Shown here: one piece after another, positions 42,239 to 50,561 of the stretch | Layout: every line of letters begins with the position of its first letter | How positions within the stretch are numbered: the first letter of the stretch is position 1 | Assembly: GCF_965118895.1 (NCBI RefSeq) | Contig: NZ_CBCPJJ010000008.1 | Span: 62,001-126,000 of the forward strand | Origin: Rahnella inusitata_A | Lineage (GTDB): Bacteria; Pseudomonadota; Gammaproteobacteria; Enterobacterales; Enterobacteriaceae | Direction: 5' to 3' | DNA length: 64,000 nucleotides | Program-made: the position numbers and the translations under genes | Notes under the pieces: model-generated | What the model saw: only the letters and a program-made list of their open reading frames with translations | What the model was told of the DNA's origin: nothing | The model's database searches: none

Positions 42239-42305
42239 CCTTGGGCTGCCGCCCAAACCGGCCTTAAGGTCAACACCTTGGGCTGCCGCCCAAACCGGCC
42301 TTAAG
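42239..42305 (+). repeat. Tandem 30-bp direct repeat
   Basis: A 30-bp unit beginning CCTTGGGCTGCCGCCCAAAC occurs at 42239-42268 and again, identically, at 42276-42305, separated by GTCAACA. Each unit contains its own small palindrome (TTGGGCtgcCGCCCAA). Confidence 0.85.
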
Positions 42306-42330
42306 AGGCGCCTATCGCCGCGCCTCTTAA
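42301..42330. terminator. Strong hairpin within the palindromic element
   Basis: TTAAGAGGCGC/GCGCCTCTTAA is a perfect 11-bp stem with an 8-base loop, 75 bases after the mscS-type stop codon. No T-run follows, so termination is possible but weak. Confidence 0.4.
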
Positions 42331-42461
42331 GAATCTCCGGCTCTTTAAAACACGTGCCATGCATCCCGGCTCTGTTTCAGAAATTCCTCCTATTGCCGCA
42401 AAATCCCGCCGCTGCGCGGTACTCTCCGGTCGGGTTACAACCCGCGCAGAAAGCCGCGCGG

Positions 42462-42513
42462 TTTTCCACCTCTTCCTCCGGCGTGATTTTTGAAAGCAGC
42501 CACAGGCTTTGTA
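42462..42513 (+). repeat. Interspersed repeat core, copy A
   Basis: A 52-bp stretch containing TTCCTCCGGCGTGATTTTTG matches the stretch at 59138-59189 at 47 of 52 positions. It sits in the middle of the palindromic element. Confidence 0.8.
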
Positions 42514-42865
42514 GGTCACAACTTCACCCGCTCGGATCATTTCAAAAAACCAAACACTTTGCTCAATCTATATTTGTTTTCAAAAATGGTGAGATGACGC
42601 GATCAAAAAATCCTGCTGAACGGAGCGGCTTCGAGACCTATGGCTCGAAGACCGAGTGAAGGCACCGCGCAGCGGCAGGGTTTTGCGCCACATGCGGGCG
42701 CTACAGAACATGTCCATCGACCCAGCGATAGCGCGTGTTTTAAAGAGCCTGGGGGGTCTTGGGGGGTGGCGGCGATAGGCCGCCCCCCAAGTCGGTGTGG
42801 GCCGACGCCCACGGTGTTGACCTTAAGGCCAGTTTGGGTGGCAACCCCAAGGTCTTGATGTTGAT

Positions 42866-45800
42866 TCAACCCCGCCCGCCGGCACCCCCCCGATGCCGAT
42901 GCATCAACAAATACACCGCCGGTACTACCAGCATCGACAGCAGCGGTGCACTCAGCATCCCGCCGATCATCGGCGCGGCGATACGCTGCATCACTTCCGA
43001 ACCGGTACCTCCGCCCCACATGATCGGCAATAAACCGGCCATAATGGTTGCCACCGTCATGGCTTTTGGCCTGACGCGCAGCACCGCGCCGTGGTGAATG
43101 GCGTCGCACAATTCAGCTTCCGTCAGTTCGGTTTTGCCTTTCAGCTGGCGCTGCACCGCCTGATTCAGATACAGCACCATAATCACCCCGAATTCTGCCG
43201 CTACGCCAGCCAGCGCGATAAAACCTACGGCGGCAGCGACCGACAGATTGTAACTGAGCAGATACAGCAGCCAGACACCACCGGTGAGTGCGAAGGGCAG
43301 CGTCGCCATGATCAGCAACGCGTCCCTCACGCGACCGAAAGTGACGTACAGCAGCACGAAAATGATCGCCAGCGTAAATGGCAGAACGATTTTAAGCTTA
43401 GCCGTCGCGCGCTCCAGATATTCGAATTGCCCAGACCAGCTCACCGTCACGCCCTCCGGCAGTTTCACCTGCTGATTTACCGCCAGCTGCATCTCTTCGA
43501 CGGCGGATTTCAAATCCCGGCCGCGCAGATCGACATAAATCCAGTCTGACAAACGGGCGTTTTCGCTTTTGAGCATCGGCGGGCCGTCGGTGACGTTTAC
43601 CGTCGCCAGCACCGAGAGCGGCACCTGTGCGCCAGAGGCGGTCAGCACCGGTAAATCCCGCAGCGCCTGCACGTTGTCGCGCAACTCACGCGGATATCGA
43701 AGATTAATGGGATACCGCTCGCGGCCTTCCAGCGTTTCTCCGATATTTTCACCCCCCACCAGAGTGGAAACTAACGATTGCAACTCGGCAACCGTGACAC
43801 CGTAACGTGCCGCCTCACGCCGGTTGATATCAATATCGACATAGCGCCCGCCCTGAAGTCGCTCCGCCAGCGCGGAGGTGACGCCCGGCACGGTTTTGAC
43901 GATGTGCTCAATCTGCTGCGCCACGGCCTGGATTTGTGCAATGTTATTGCCATTCACCTTGATGCCGACCGGGCTTTTGATACCGGTCGCCAGCATATCC
44001 AGCCGGTTACGGATCGGCGGCACCCAGACGTTGGCAATACCCGGTAACTTCACCGCGTTATCCAGCTCGGTGATGATTTTGTCCGGTGTCATACCTGGCC
44101 GCCACTGGTCACGCGGTTTAAAGCGGATGGTGGTTTCAATCATGGTGAGCGGCGCGGGATCGGTGGCGCTGTCAGCGCGGCCGGCTTTACCAAATACGCT
44201 GGCGACTTCAGGCACGGTTTTGATCAGACGATCGGTTTGCTGTAACAGGCGCGCGGCTTCGCGGGCGGAAATACCCGGCAGCGTGGACGGCATATACAGC
44301 AAATCCCCTTCGTCGAGCGCGGGCATAAATTCGCTGCCGAGCTTTGCCAGCGGATACAGCGAGACCAGCAGGAACAGACCGCTGAAGAGCAGCGTAGTTT
44401 TCGGGTATTTCAGCACCGCTGAAAGCACCGGCTGATAGGCTGCAATGAGCCAGCGGTTGATTGGGCTGGCGTTTTCATCAGGAATTTTCCCGCGAATGAA
44501 ATAGCCCATCAGCACCGGCACCAGCGTGATCCCAAGCCCGGCGGAAACCGCCATCGCGTAGGTCTTGGTGAACGCCAGCGGTGAGAACATCCGGCCTTCC
44601 TGCGCTTCCAGTGAAAACACCGGAATAAACGACAGCGTGATGATAAGCAAACTGCAAAACAGCGCCGGACCGACTTCCGTAGCGGCGCGCTCCGACACCT
44701 GCCAGTAATCGGCAGATGTCGGCTTTTGCCCCGGATGGTCGTGCCGCCATTGTTCGAGCACTTTGTGCATATTCTCGATCATCACAATCGCCGCATCGAC
44801 CATCGCACCGATGGCAATGGCAATACCACCCAGCGACATAATGTTGGCGCTGACGCCCTGATAATGCATAACGATGAACGCGCCCAGAATGCCGAGCGGC
44901 AGGGTGATGATCGCCACCAGCGCCGAGCGGAAGTGGAACAGGAACAGCGCGCAGACCACGGCTACCACCGCAAATTCTTCAAGCAGTTTATGTGACAACG
45001 TCACGATGGCGCTTTCGATCAGCGGCTGACGGTCGTAGACCGGCACAATTTCCACTCCGGCGGGAAGCGTGCGCGCCAGGGCATTCAGCCGCCGTTTCAC
45101 CGCTTTCAGCGTTTCCAGCGCGTTCTTACCCGAGCGCATCACAATCACGCCGCCGGCAACTTCGCCTTCACCGTTCAGCTCCGCCACGCCGCGCCGCAGT
45201 TCGGGGCCGGTGCGAACGGTGGCGACGTCAGACAGCAGCACCGGAATGCCGCCGCTGGCCGTCACCACCACGTTGTTAAAATCCTCAAGATTTTTCAGAT
45301 AACCGGAGGTGCGCACCATGTATTCGGCTTCACCCATCTCCAGCAGCGAGCCGCTGCTTTCCTGATTGGCGCTTTGCAAGGCTGACACCAGCTGCTGATG
45401 GGTGACGCCACGGGCGCGCATCCGCTGCGGATCGGCGACCACCTGATACTGGCGTACCATACCGCCAATGCTGGCGACTTCCGACACATTGGGTACGGTT
45501 TTCAGATCATAGCGCAGCGTCCAGTCCTGCAACGCGCGCAGCTGTTCCAGACTGTGTTTACCGGTTTTATCGACTAACACGTATTCGTAAATCCAGCCGA
45601 CGCCGGTGGCATCCGGCCCGAGCGACGCTTTGGCACCGGCCGGTAGCGTGGATTGCACCTGACTGAGGTATTCCAGCACCCGCGACCGCGCCCAGTAAGG
45701 ATCGGTACCGTCGTCGAACAGCACGTAAACATAAGCGTCGCCAAACATCGAAAAGCCGCGCACGGTTTTGGCGCCCGGAACGGAGAGCAGCGTGGTGGTG

Positions 45801-46006
45801 AGCGGATAAGTCACCTGATCTTCAATGATTTGCGGTGCTTTACCGGGATAACTGACGCGCACGATCACCTGCACGTCGGACAAATCCGGCAGGGCATCGA
45901 GCGGTGCTTTCTGCAAAGACCAGATGCCCCAGACGGCCATCATCAGCGCGGCCAGTAAGACCAGCAGCCGGTTGCGCAGCGACCAGCGGATCACGAAAGC
46001 AATCAT
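42866..46006 (-). CDS. cusA: CusA, RND copper/silver efflux pump
   Basis: 1046 residues, full length for heavy-metal RND pumps. Twelve membrane helices with two large periplasmic loops; the metal-relay methionines appear in LLYMPSTLPGIS and NRLDMLATGIKSP, matching Met573 and Met623 of E. coli CusA. The helix-4 segment AIAIGAMVDAAIVMIEN carries the proton-relay acid. It moves Cu(I) and Ag(I) from the periplasm or cytosol to CusC. Last gene of cusFCBA, overlapping the cusB stop by 4 bases. Confidence 0.95.
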   Translation of the reverse strand: MIAFVIRWSLRNRLLVLLAALMMAVWGIWSLQKAPLDALPDLSDVQVIVRVSYPGKAPQIIEDQVTYPLTTTLLSVPGAKTVRGFSMFGDAYVYVLFDDGTDPYWARSRVLEYLSQVQSTLPAGAKASLGPDATGVGWIYEYVLVDKTGKHSLEQLRALQDWTLRYDLKTVPNVSEVASIGGMVRQYQVVADPQRMRARGVTHQQLVSALQSANQESSGSLLEMGEAEYMVRTSGYLKNLEDFNNVVVTASGGIPVLLSDVATVRTGPELRRGVAELNGEGEVAGGVIVMRSGKNALETLKAVKRRLNALARTLPAGVEIVPVYDRQPLIESAIVTLSHKLLEEFAVVAVVCALFLFHFRSALVAIITLPLGILGAFIVMHYQGVSANIMSLGGIAIAIGAMVDAAIVMIENMHKVLEQWRHDHPGQKPTSADYWQVSERAATEVGPALFCSLLIITLSFIPVFSLEAQEGRMFSPLAFTKTYAMAVSAGLGITLVPVLMGYFIRGKIPDENASPINRWLIAAYQPVLSAVLKYPKTTLLFSGLFLLVSLYPLAKLGSEFMPALDEGDLLYMPSTLPGISAREAARLLQQTDRLIKTVPEVASVFGKAGRADSATDPAPLTMIETTIRFKPRDQWRPGMTPDKIITELDNAVKLPGIANVWVPPIRNRLDMLATGIKSPVGIKVNGNNIAQIQAVAQQIEHIVKTVPGVTSALAERLQGGRYVDIDINRREAARYGVTVAELQSLVSTLVGGENIGETLEGRERYPINLRYPRELRDNVQALRDLPVLTASGAQVPLSVLATVNVTDGPPMLKSENARLSDWIYVDLRGRDLKSAVEEMQLAVNQQVKLPEGVTVSWSGQFEYLERATAKLKIVLPFTLAIIFVLLYVTFGRVRDALLIMATLPFALTGGVWLLYLLSYNLSVAAAVGFIALAGVAAEFGVIMVLYLNQAVQRQLKGKTELTEAELCDAIHHGAVLRVRPKAMTVATIMAGLLPIMWGGGTGSEVMQRIAAPMIGGMLSAPLLSMLVVPAVYLLMHRHRGGAGGRG

Positions 46007-47262
46007 AAATGACCTCCGTGCGCAGGGACGTTTTGCCCGGAGGCGGCTGGCTCAGAAGCGGAAGCCGCAGGCAGCGCGCTGCGCAGGCTGGCTTCGGAGT
46101 CGATCAGGAACTGTCCGGAGGTCACCACTTTCTGGCCCTCTTCAAGGCCGGAAAGGATCTGCGTCCAGCCATCGCGCGTCGCGCCGATATTTACCTCCTG
46201 CGGCGTGAAATGCCCGTTGCCGTCGTCGAGCAGCACGGTGTTCCGGCTGCCGGTTTGGATCAGCGCTTCCTGCGCAATAGCCAGCACCGGTGCTTGTTGC
46301 CCGGCGGCCAGCGTGAGAGTGAGATACATGCCAGGGCGCAGTTTTTGCTGCGGATTATCCATCACCACGCGGGCTTTCAGCGTGCGGCTGACCGGATCGA
46401 CATCCGGCAGCAGTTCACTGACCGTGCCATGAAAGAGATCCCCCGGCTGGCTTTCTGTTCCGGCGGTAACGGTACTTCCCGCATGAACCTGACTGGCGGC
46501 CGACGGCGGATAATCCATTACGATCCACACCTGTTTCAGGCTGGTCAGTTCGAACAGCGGCTGGGTGGCGCTGACCTGCGCGCCTTCACGCACGCTCAGC
46601 AGGCTCAGGTAACCGTCTTCCGGCGCGGTAATGTCGATACGGGTTTGCGGTTGGCCGGTGCTGTCCAGGCGTTTAAGTACGTCTTCCGGCATAAACTGTA
46701 ACGCCAGCCGCTGACGGGCGGCGGCGCTCAGGGCGTGATCGCCGAGCTGATGTACGGCCAGATATTCCTGCTGCGCGGCAGTCCAGTCGGGGATCCACAG
46801 CGTTGCCAGTTTCTGACCTTTCTTCACCTGCTGCTGGCTGGCCGCGACGTAGAGTTTTTCCACCAGACCGCTGGCGCGGGCGGCGACGGTGCGCAAGCTG
46901 CGTTCGTCGGCGGTAACCGTGCCATACACGTTCAGCGGCGCAGAGATTACGCGGCGTTGCACGGCTTCGCTGCGCATTCCCAGGTTTTGCTGCTGGCGCG
47001 CGCTGACCGTCACGCCGGCGTCGTCGGTTACTTCATCGGCGTAACGCGGCATCAGATCCATGTCCATAAACGGGGATTTACCGGGCTTGTCAAAGCGCTG
47101 ATCCGGCGTCATCGGGTCATACCAGTACAGCACTTTGCGTCCGGCGGGCGCGTCGGCGCTATGTGCCGCAGCGGGCTGGCTGTGACGCCCGAGAAGATAA
47201 CCGGCGGCGAGGGCAGCCGCGATGGCCACGGCCAGCAGGCTGTAAGTTTTAGCAGAGGTCAT
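46003..47262 (-). CDS. cusB: CusB, periplasmic adaptor of copper/silver efflux
   Basis: 419 residues with an N-terminal anchor (LLAVAIAAALAAGYLLG). A metal-binding segment follows (YWYDPMTPDQRFDKPGKSPF then MDMDLMPRY), the methionine-rich site that takes Cu(I) from CusF. Then come the usual barrel-sandwich, alpha-hairpin and beta-barrel domains (APEDGYLSLLSVREGAQVS, RPGMYLTLTL). It joins CusA to CusC. It starts at the last base of the cusC stop, so they are coupled. Confidence 0.95.
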   Translation of the reverse strand: MTSAKTYSLLAVAIAAALAAGYLLGRHSQPAAAHSADAPAGRKVLYWYDPMTPDQRFDKPGKSPFMDMDLMPRYADEVTDDAGVTVSARQQQNLGMRSEAVQRRVISAPLNVYGTVTADERSLRTVAARASGLVEKLYVAASQQQVKKGQKLATLWIPDWTAAQQEYLAVHQLGDHALSAAARQRLALQFMPEDVLKRLDSTGQPQTRIDITAPEDGYLSLLSVREGAQVSATQPLFELTSLKQVWIVMDYPPSAASQVHAGSTVTAGTESQPGDLFHGTVSELLPDVDPVSRTLKARVVMDNPQQKLRPGMYLTLTLAAGQQAPVLAIAQEALIQTGSRNTVLLDDGNGHFTPQEVNIGATRDGWTQILSGLEEGQKVVTSGQFLIDSEASLRSALPAASASEPAASGQNVPAHGGHL

Positions 47263-48515
47263 CAGTGATTCTCCTGTGGCGCAAGATAGCGCAGGGCCAC
47301 CCAGTAGCGGGCAACCTCAAGTTCGGCATTGCGCTCTGCCAGCTGGCTGTCGAGCAGGCTACGGCGGGCATCAAGAACATCATTCAGGCTGCTTTTTCCG
47401 GCGCTGTACTGCGCCTGAATCACGCTGATGCGCTGTTGCTGCAACGGCACGACGTCATTTTTTTGCCGCTGCCACAGGGTGCTGGCCGCCTGATACTGCG
47501 CGATAAGCGTGGTCAGCTGCGCCTGATGATCCCGTACCAGCTGCGCCAGCCGGTCGTTACTTTCCATAGCCATCGATTGATCGGCGGCGTGGTCTTTGTC
47601 CTGCCGGGAGGCGGTAAACAGCGGCAAATCGACGGTAAACATCACGCCCGCCATATCGTCATAGTCATCGGCACGGTGCGCGTAATACACCTCAACGCCG
47701 ACGTCGGGCAGTGCGGCAATCGCTGATTCCGACGATTTCGATTGTGCGACTTCCGCCTCGCGCCGCGCCTGCAGGATTTCCGGATGCTGATCAACGCTGT
47801 CTGCCCGCTGAACTTCCGCCGGTAGCGCGCCGACCGGCGGAACAGCGCCGTTGATTTCCGGCTTGTCGATGCCTGTCAGCTGGCTCAGGCGGGTGCGCGC
47901 CAGCTGGACGTCGCGCTGCGCTTCGGTGAGTTTGTCCTGCATGCCGATGAGCGTCAGGCGCGCGTCGAGCACCGAGGCAGGCAGGGCGCTGCCGCTGCTG
48001 ACCCCGCCGCGCTGCACGCCAATTTGCCGCTGGCTTTCATCCACCAGCCTGCGGATTTGCAGAATGTTCTGCTCGCCAATCGCCAGCGCCATCCAGGCCA
48101 GCGCGGCGTCCCTTTGCAGACGGGCACGGATACTTTGCGTGGAAGCCGCCACCTGCCGCGATTCAGCGCGCAAGGTATCGGCTTTCCGCTCGCGCTTACT
48201 GCTACTGACGTAATCCTGCATGATGCCGATGCGTTGCATGGTCATGCCTTCGCGGGTAAAACGGCGGTCGTTGTTGCCGCCGACCGGCAGGTTTTCGATA
48301 CCAAATTTCAGCTTCGGATCCGGCAACTGCATGGCCGAATCGGCGCGGTTATCCAGCGCATTAATCTGATGGCGGCTGGCGGAAAGCTCGGCGGAATAAT
48401 CCTGCGCGGCGACCAGCGCCTGCGGCAGAGAAACCGGTGTGGCAATGGCGCTGACGGGCATAAAAGCCAGCAGCCATTGCCACGTCACCAGGGGGTGACG
48501 CGGTAAAATAAACAT
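47262..48515 (-). CDS. cusC: CusC/CzcC-type outer membrane factor
   Basis: 417 residues, TolC superfamily, with a signal peptide (LLAFMPVSAIATP) and two repeats of long helical hairpins with a beta strand each. No lipobox cysteine is visible, unlike E. coli CusC; in length and sequence it looks nearer to CzcC-type factors used with metal RND pumps. It forms the outer channel of the Cus complex. GGGAG before the ATG; 14 bases downstream of cusF. Confidence 0.88.
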   Translation of the reverse strand: MFILPRHPLVTWQWLLAFMPVSAIATPVSLPQALVAAQDYSAELSASRHQINALDNRADSAMQLPDPKLKFGIENLPVGGNNDRRFTREGMTMQRIGIMQDYVSSSKRERKADTLRAESRQVAASTQSIRARLQRDAALAWMALAIGEQNILQIRRLVDESQRQIGVQRGGVSSGSALPASVLDARLTLIGMQDKLTEAQRDVQLARTRLSQLTGIDKPEINGAVPPVGALPAEVQRADSVDQHPEILQARREAEVAQSKSSESAIAALPDVGVEVYYAHRADDYDDMAGVMFTVDLPLFTASRQDKDHAADQSMAMESNDRLAQLVRDHQAQLTTLIAQYQAASTLWQRQKNDVVPLQQQRISVIQAQYSAGKSSLNDVLDARRSLLDSQLAERNAELEVARYWVALRYLAPQENH

Positions 48516-48529
48516 GGTGAATCTCCCGG

Positions 48530-48862
48530 TCAGCGTGTCAGCGGCGTCAGCGTCTGTAACTGATAAGCGGACTCAGTTTTGACAAAGGTGAACGCCACCG
48601 GCGTGCCAGCGGGGAGGGCGTTGGGGCTGATTTCGGGCGGCAGACGGAAATTCATGGTCATCGCCGGCCATTTCAGTGCCGGGATGGCGTGATGAGAAAT
48701 ACCGACGCGGTCGGACTGCCATTGGGTAATCACCCCTTCGGAACCATACGTTTGCAGGTTTTGCATCGCCATGTGGTCGTGTGCCATTGGCATGGCATCG
48801 GCAAGAGAATAAGAAGATATAAAGAAAAGACTAAACAATAATGATGTAAATAAAATACGCAT
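48530..48862 (-). CDS. cusF: CusF, periplasmic copper chaperone
   Basis: 110 residues from ATG 48862, where a signal peptide begins directly (MRILFTSLLFSLFFISSYS) and GGAG is 9 bases upstream; an upstream in-frame ATG at 48922 adds an implausible leader. The mature domain has the CusF copper site: ISHHAIPALKWPAMTMNF, in which the Trp and two Met with a His bind Cu(I) by a cation-pi contact. It hands metal to CusB. First gene of cusFCBA. Confidence 0.95.
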   Translation of the reverse strand: MRILFTSLLFSLFFISSYSLADAMPMAHDHMAMQNLQTYGSEGVITQWQSDRVGISHHAIPALKWPAMTMNFRLPPEISPNALPAGTPVAFTFVKTESAYQLQTLTPLTR

Positions 48863-48960
48863 GGGAAATACTCCAACTGTCGTTAGATGAAAAATGACAT
48901 TATTTTGATAAATAAATTTCATTTAATGCGGATGCAGAAAAACATCCGTGACAGCGGGAC

Positions 48961-49380
48961 TTATTCTCTAAATCGACAGAACCGGACTTCGGCAGGGGGG
49001 GCGGTGACAGGCGGGGCGATCCAGTCGGCGGTGGTGACGGCGGTACGCGCATCCACGGTGGTCAGGGCGAGTGCTTGCACGACGGGCAACGCCAGCAGCG
49101 GTAAGGAACTGCCGTCGGACTGGGTTCTTTCCGGTACGCAATGCTTCTCGCACAGCACCGACTGACTCTGCATATGCTCCGTTGAATCAGGCATTTGCAT
49201 GAATTCGTTGTGCTGCATCTGCGTATTTTCCACCGGCGGACGCATGTCACACTGATGGCTGGCGAGCGCCAGTTGGGCATTCAGCATGAGCCAGCATAAT
49301 GCGAACAGCAACGCACTGACCCGCTTGCCGGGCAAGCGCAGTGAATGCATAAACTGTGAAATCGCGAAGCGGACTGACAT
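48961..49380 (-). CDS. Metal-ligand-rich small exported protein, DUF2946-like
   Basis: 139 residues. A hydrophobic signal (VSALLFALCWLMLNAQLALA) is followed by a segment rich in Met, His and Cys (HQCDMRP, QMQHNEFMQMP, EHMQS, CEKHC) and a second hydrophobic stretch (LPLLALPVVQALAL). Small proteins of this kind (DUF2946-like) often accompany copper-resistance genes. It lies 98 bases upstream of cusF on the same strand and is probably part of the same metal response. Copper binding is inference from composition. Confidence 0.7.
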   Translation of the reverse strand: MSVRFAISQFMHSLRLPGKRVSALLFALCWLMLNAQLALASHQCDMRPPVENTQMQHNEFMQMPDSTEHMQSQSVLCEKHCVPERTQSDGSSLPLLALPVVQALALTTVDARTAVTTADWIAPPVTAPPAEVRFCRFRE

Positions 49381-49546
49381 GGCTGAAATATTTTCCGTCG
49401 GGAAAGATGCGGATGAGTATATAAGGAATGGAGGGGAGCAGGGAAGCGAAAATATAATAAAGACGGGTTTACATTGTCAGGAAAATTAAAGGCAGCGAAT
49501 AACAGATGAATATGTTATTCGCTTGTGAACGTTATTCGATGATTAT

Positions 49547-50554
49547 TTATAACCAGCCGGACTTTTTCAACTTCCAGTACAACCACACGCAGCCGACAAA
49601 GGTCACGCCGAGCGTCACCGGATACCCCCACCAGTCATCCAGCTCCGGCATGTTTTTAAAGTTCATGCCGTACAGGCTGAAGACCACGGTCGGGATCGCC
49701 AGAATTGCCCCCCAGCCCGCCAGCCGCTGCACCACTTCGTTCTGATGTACCGACACCAGCGCCAGATTCACATGCATGGCGTTGGAGAGCATTTCGCGCA
49801 TGTCGTCAGTGGTTTTGATCACCTGATTAGCGTGGTCCTGCACGTCGCGGATATAGGCGCGCAGGCCTTTTGGCACCAGTTCTTCGTAATGATGGCTGAG
49901 CTGGTTACAAATATCTTCCATTGGCACAGCGGAGTTACGCAGTGACAGCAAATCGCGACGCAGCTTGTACACCTGCTGCACCGCCTGCTGGTTGAAGGTG
50001 TTCTGGAACATCAGCTTTTCAATGGCATCAAACTCTTCGGTGTACTGGTGCAGAATTTCCAGATAGTTATCGACGATGGAGTCCAGAATGCAGTACAGCG
50101 CGTAGGCCGGGCCTTTTACCAGCATGTCCGGGCGTTCTTCGGCGTGATTGCGCACCTGCAAATAGCTCGACGATGCGCCGTGGCGGATGGTTATCAGGAA
50201 GTTTTTACCGAGAAACATGTGCGTTTCGCCGTACTCGATGGTTTCCTTCACCTTCTGCGCGGTGTGCGCGACGATAAACAACGACTCGCCGTACTGCTCG
50301 ATTTTGGGCCGCTGGTGGGCGGTCAGTGCATCTTCAATTGCCAGGTCATGCAGGCCAAATTCCTCCTGAACGCTGCGCATGTAGCTGTCTTCCGGCTGCC
50401 ACAGCCCAAGCCAGACAAAAGTGTCCGGCTCTTTCAACACTTCGCTGATGTCCTCAACGGTCACATCCTGCAACCGCTTGCCGTCGCGATAGGCAACGCT
50501 GTTGATCACTGAATCGCAGCTGGGCTTTTTCTCTTCTGTTGCAATATCGTTCAT
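49547..50554 (-). CDS. CorA-family divalent metal transporter
   Basis: 335 residues. A large N-terminal cytoplasmic domain is followed by two C-terminal helices with the signature YGMNFKNMPE between them; the GMN motif forms the pore mouth. CorA members carry Mg, Co and Ni; ZntB members carry Zn. The helix LFQNTFNQQAVQQVYKLRRD is a typical CorA stalk. It starts 7 bases after the NodT-type lipoprotein stop and so may be the last gene of that efflux operon, an unusual pairing. Confidence 0.9.
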   Translation of the reverse strand: MNDIATEEKKPSCDSVINSVAYRDGKRLQDVTVEDISEVLKEPDTFVWLGLWQPEDSYMRSVQEEFGLHDLAIEDALTAHQRPKIEQYGESLFIVAHTAQKVKETIEYGETHMFLGKNFLITIRHGASSSYLQVRNHAEERPDMLVKGPAYALYCILDSIVDNYLEILHQYTEEFDAIEKLMFQNTFNQQAVQQVYKLRRDLLSLRNSAVPMEDICNQLSHHYEELVPKGLRAYIRDVQDHANQVIKTTDDMREMLSNAMHVNLALVSVHQNEVVQRLAGWGAILAIPTVVFSLYGMNFKNMPELDDWWGYPVTLGVTFVGCVWLYWKLKKSGWL

Positions 50555-50561
50555 GCTGCGG

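Larger units (their letters stand above)
42239..42852. repeat. Palindromic intergenic element, about 614 bp
   Basis: The ends are inverted copies: 42239-42277 against 42813-42852 (about 35 of 40 matches). Nested inside, GGCTCTTTAAAACACG (42339-42354) pairs perfectly with CGTGTTTTAAAGAGCC (42734-42749). Smaller hairpins occur at 42301-42330 and 42762-42787. No transposase is encoded, though spurious frames run through it. It lies between the stops of the mscS-type gene and cusA. The size and nested symmetry fit a non-autonomous mobile element or a composite of intergenic repeats. Confidence 0.7.

Noticed and set aside
42301..42659. ORFs of 79 and 101 codons on both strands
   Set aside because: They lie inside the palindromic repeat, and the peptide segment QKSRRRK recurs in frames through the second repeat copy, so they are repeat by-products, not genes.
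48890..48911. CusR box between the Met-rich gene and cusF
   Set aside because: The left half AAAATGACA fits, but the right half matches only about half of the consensus.
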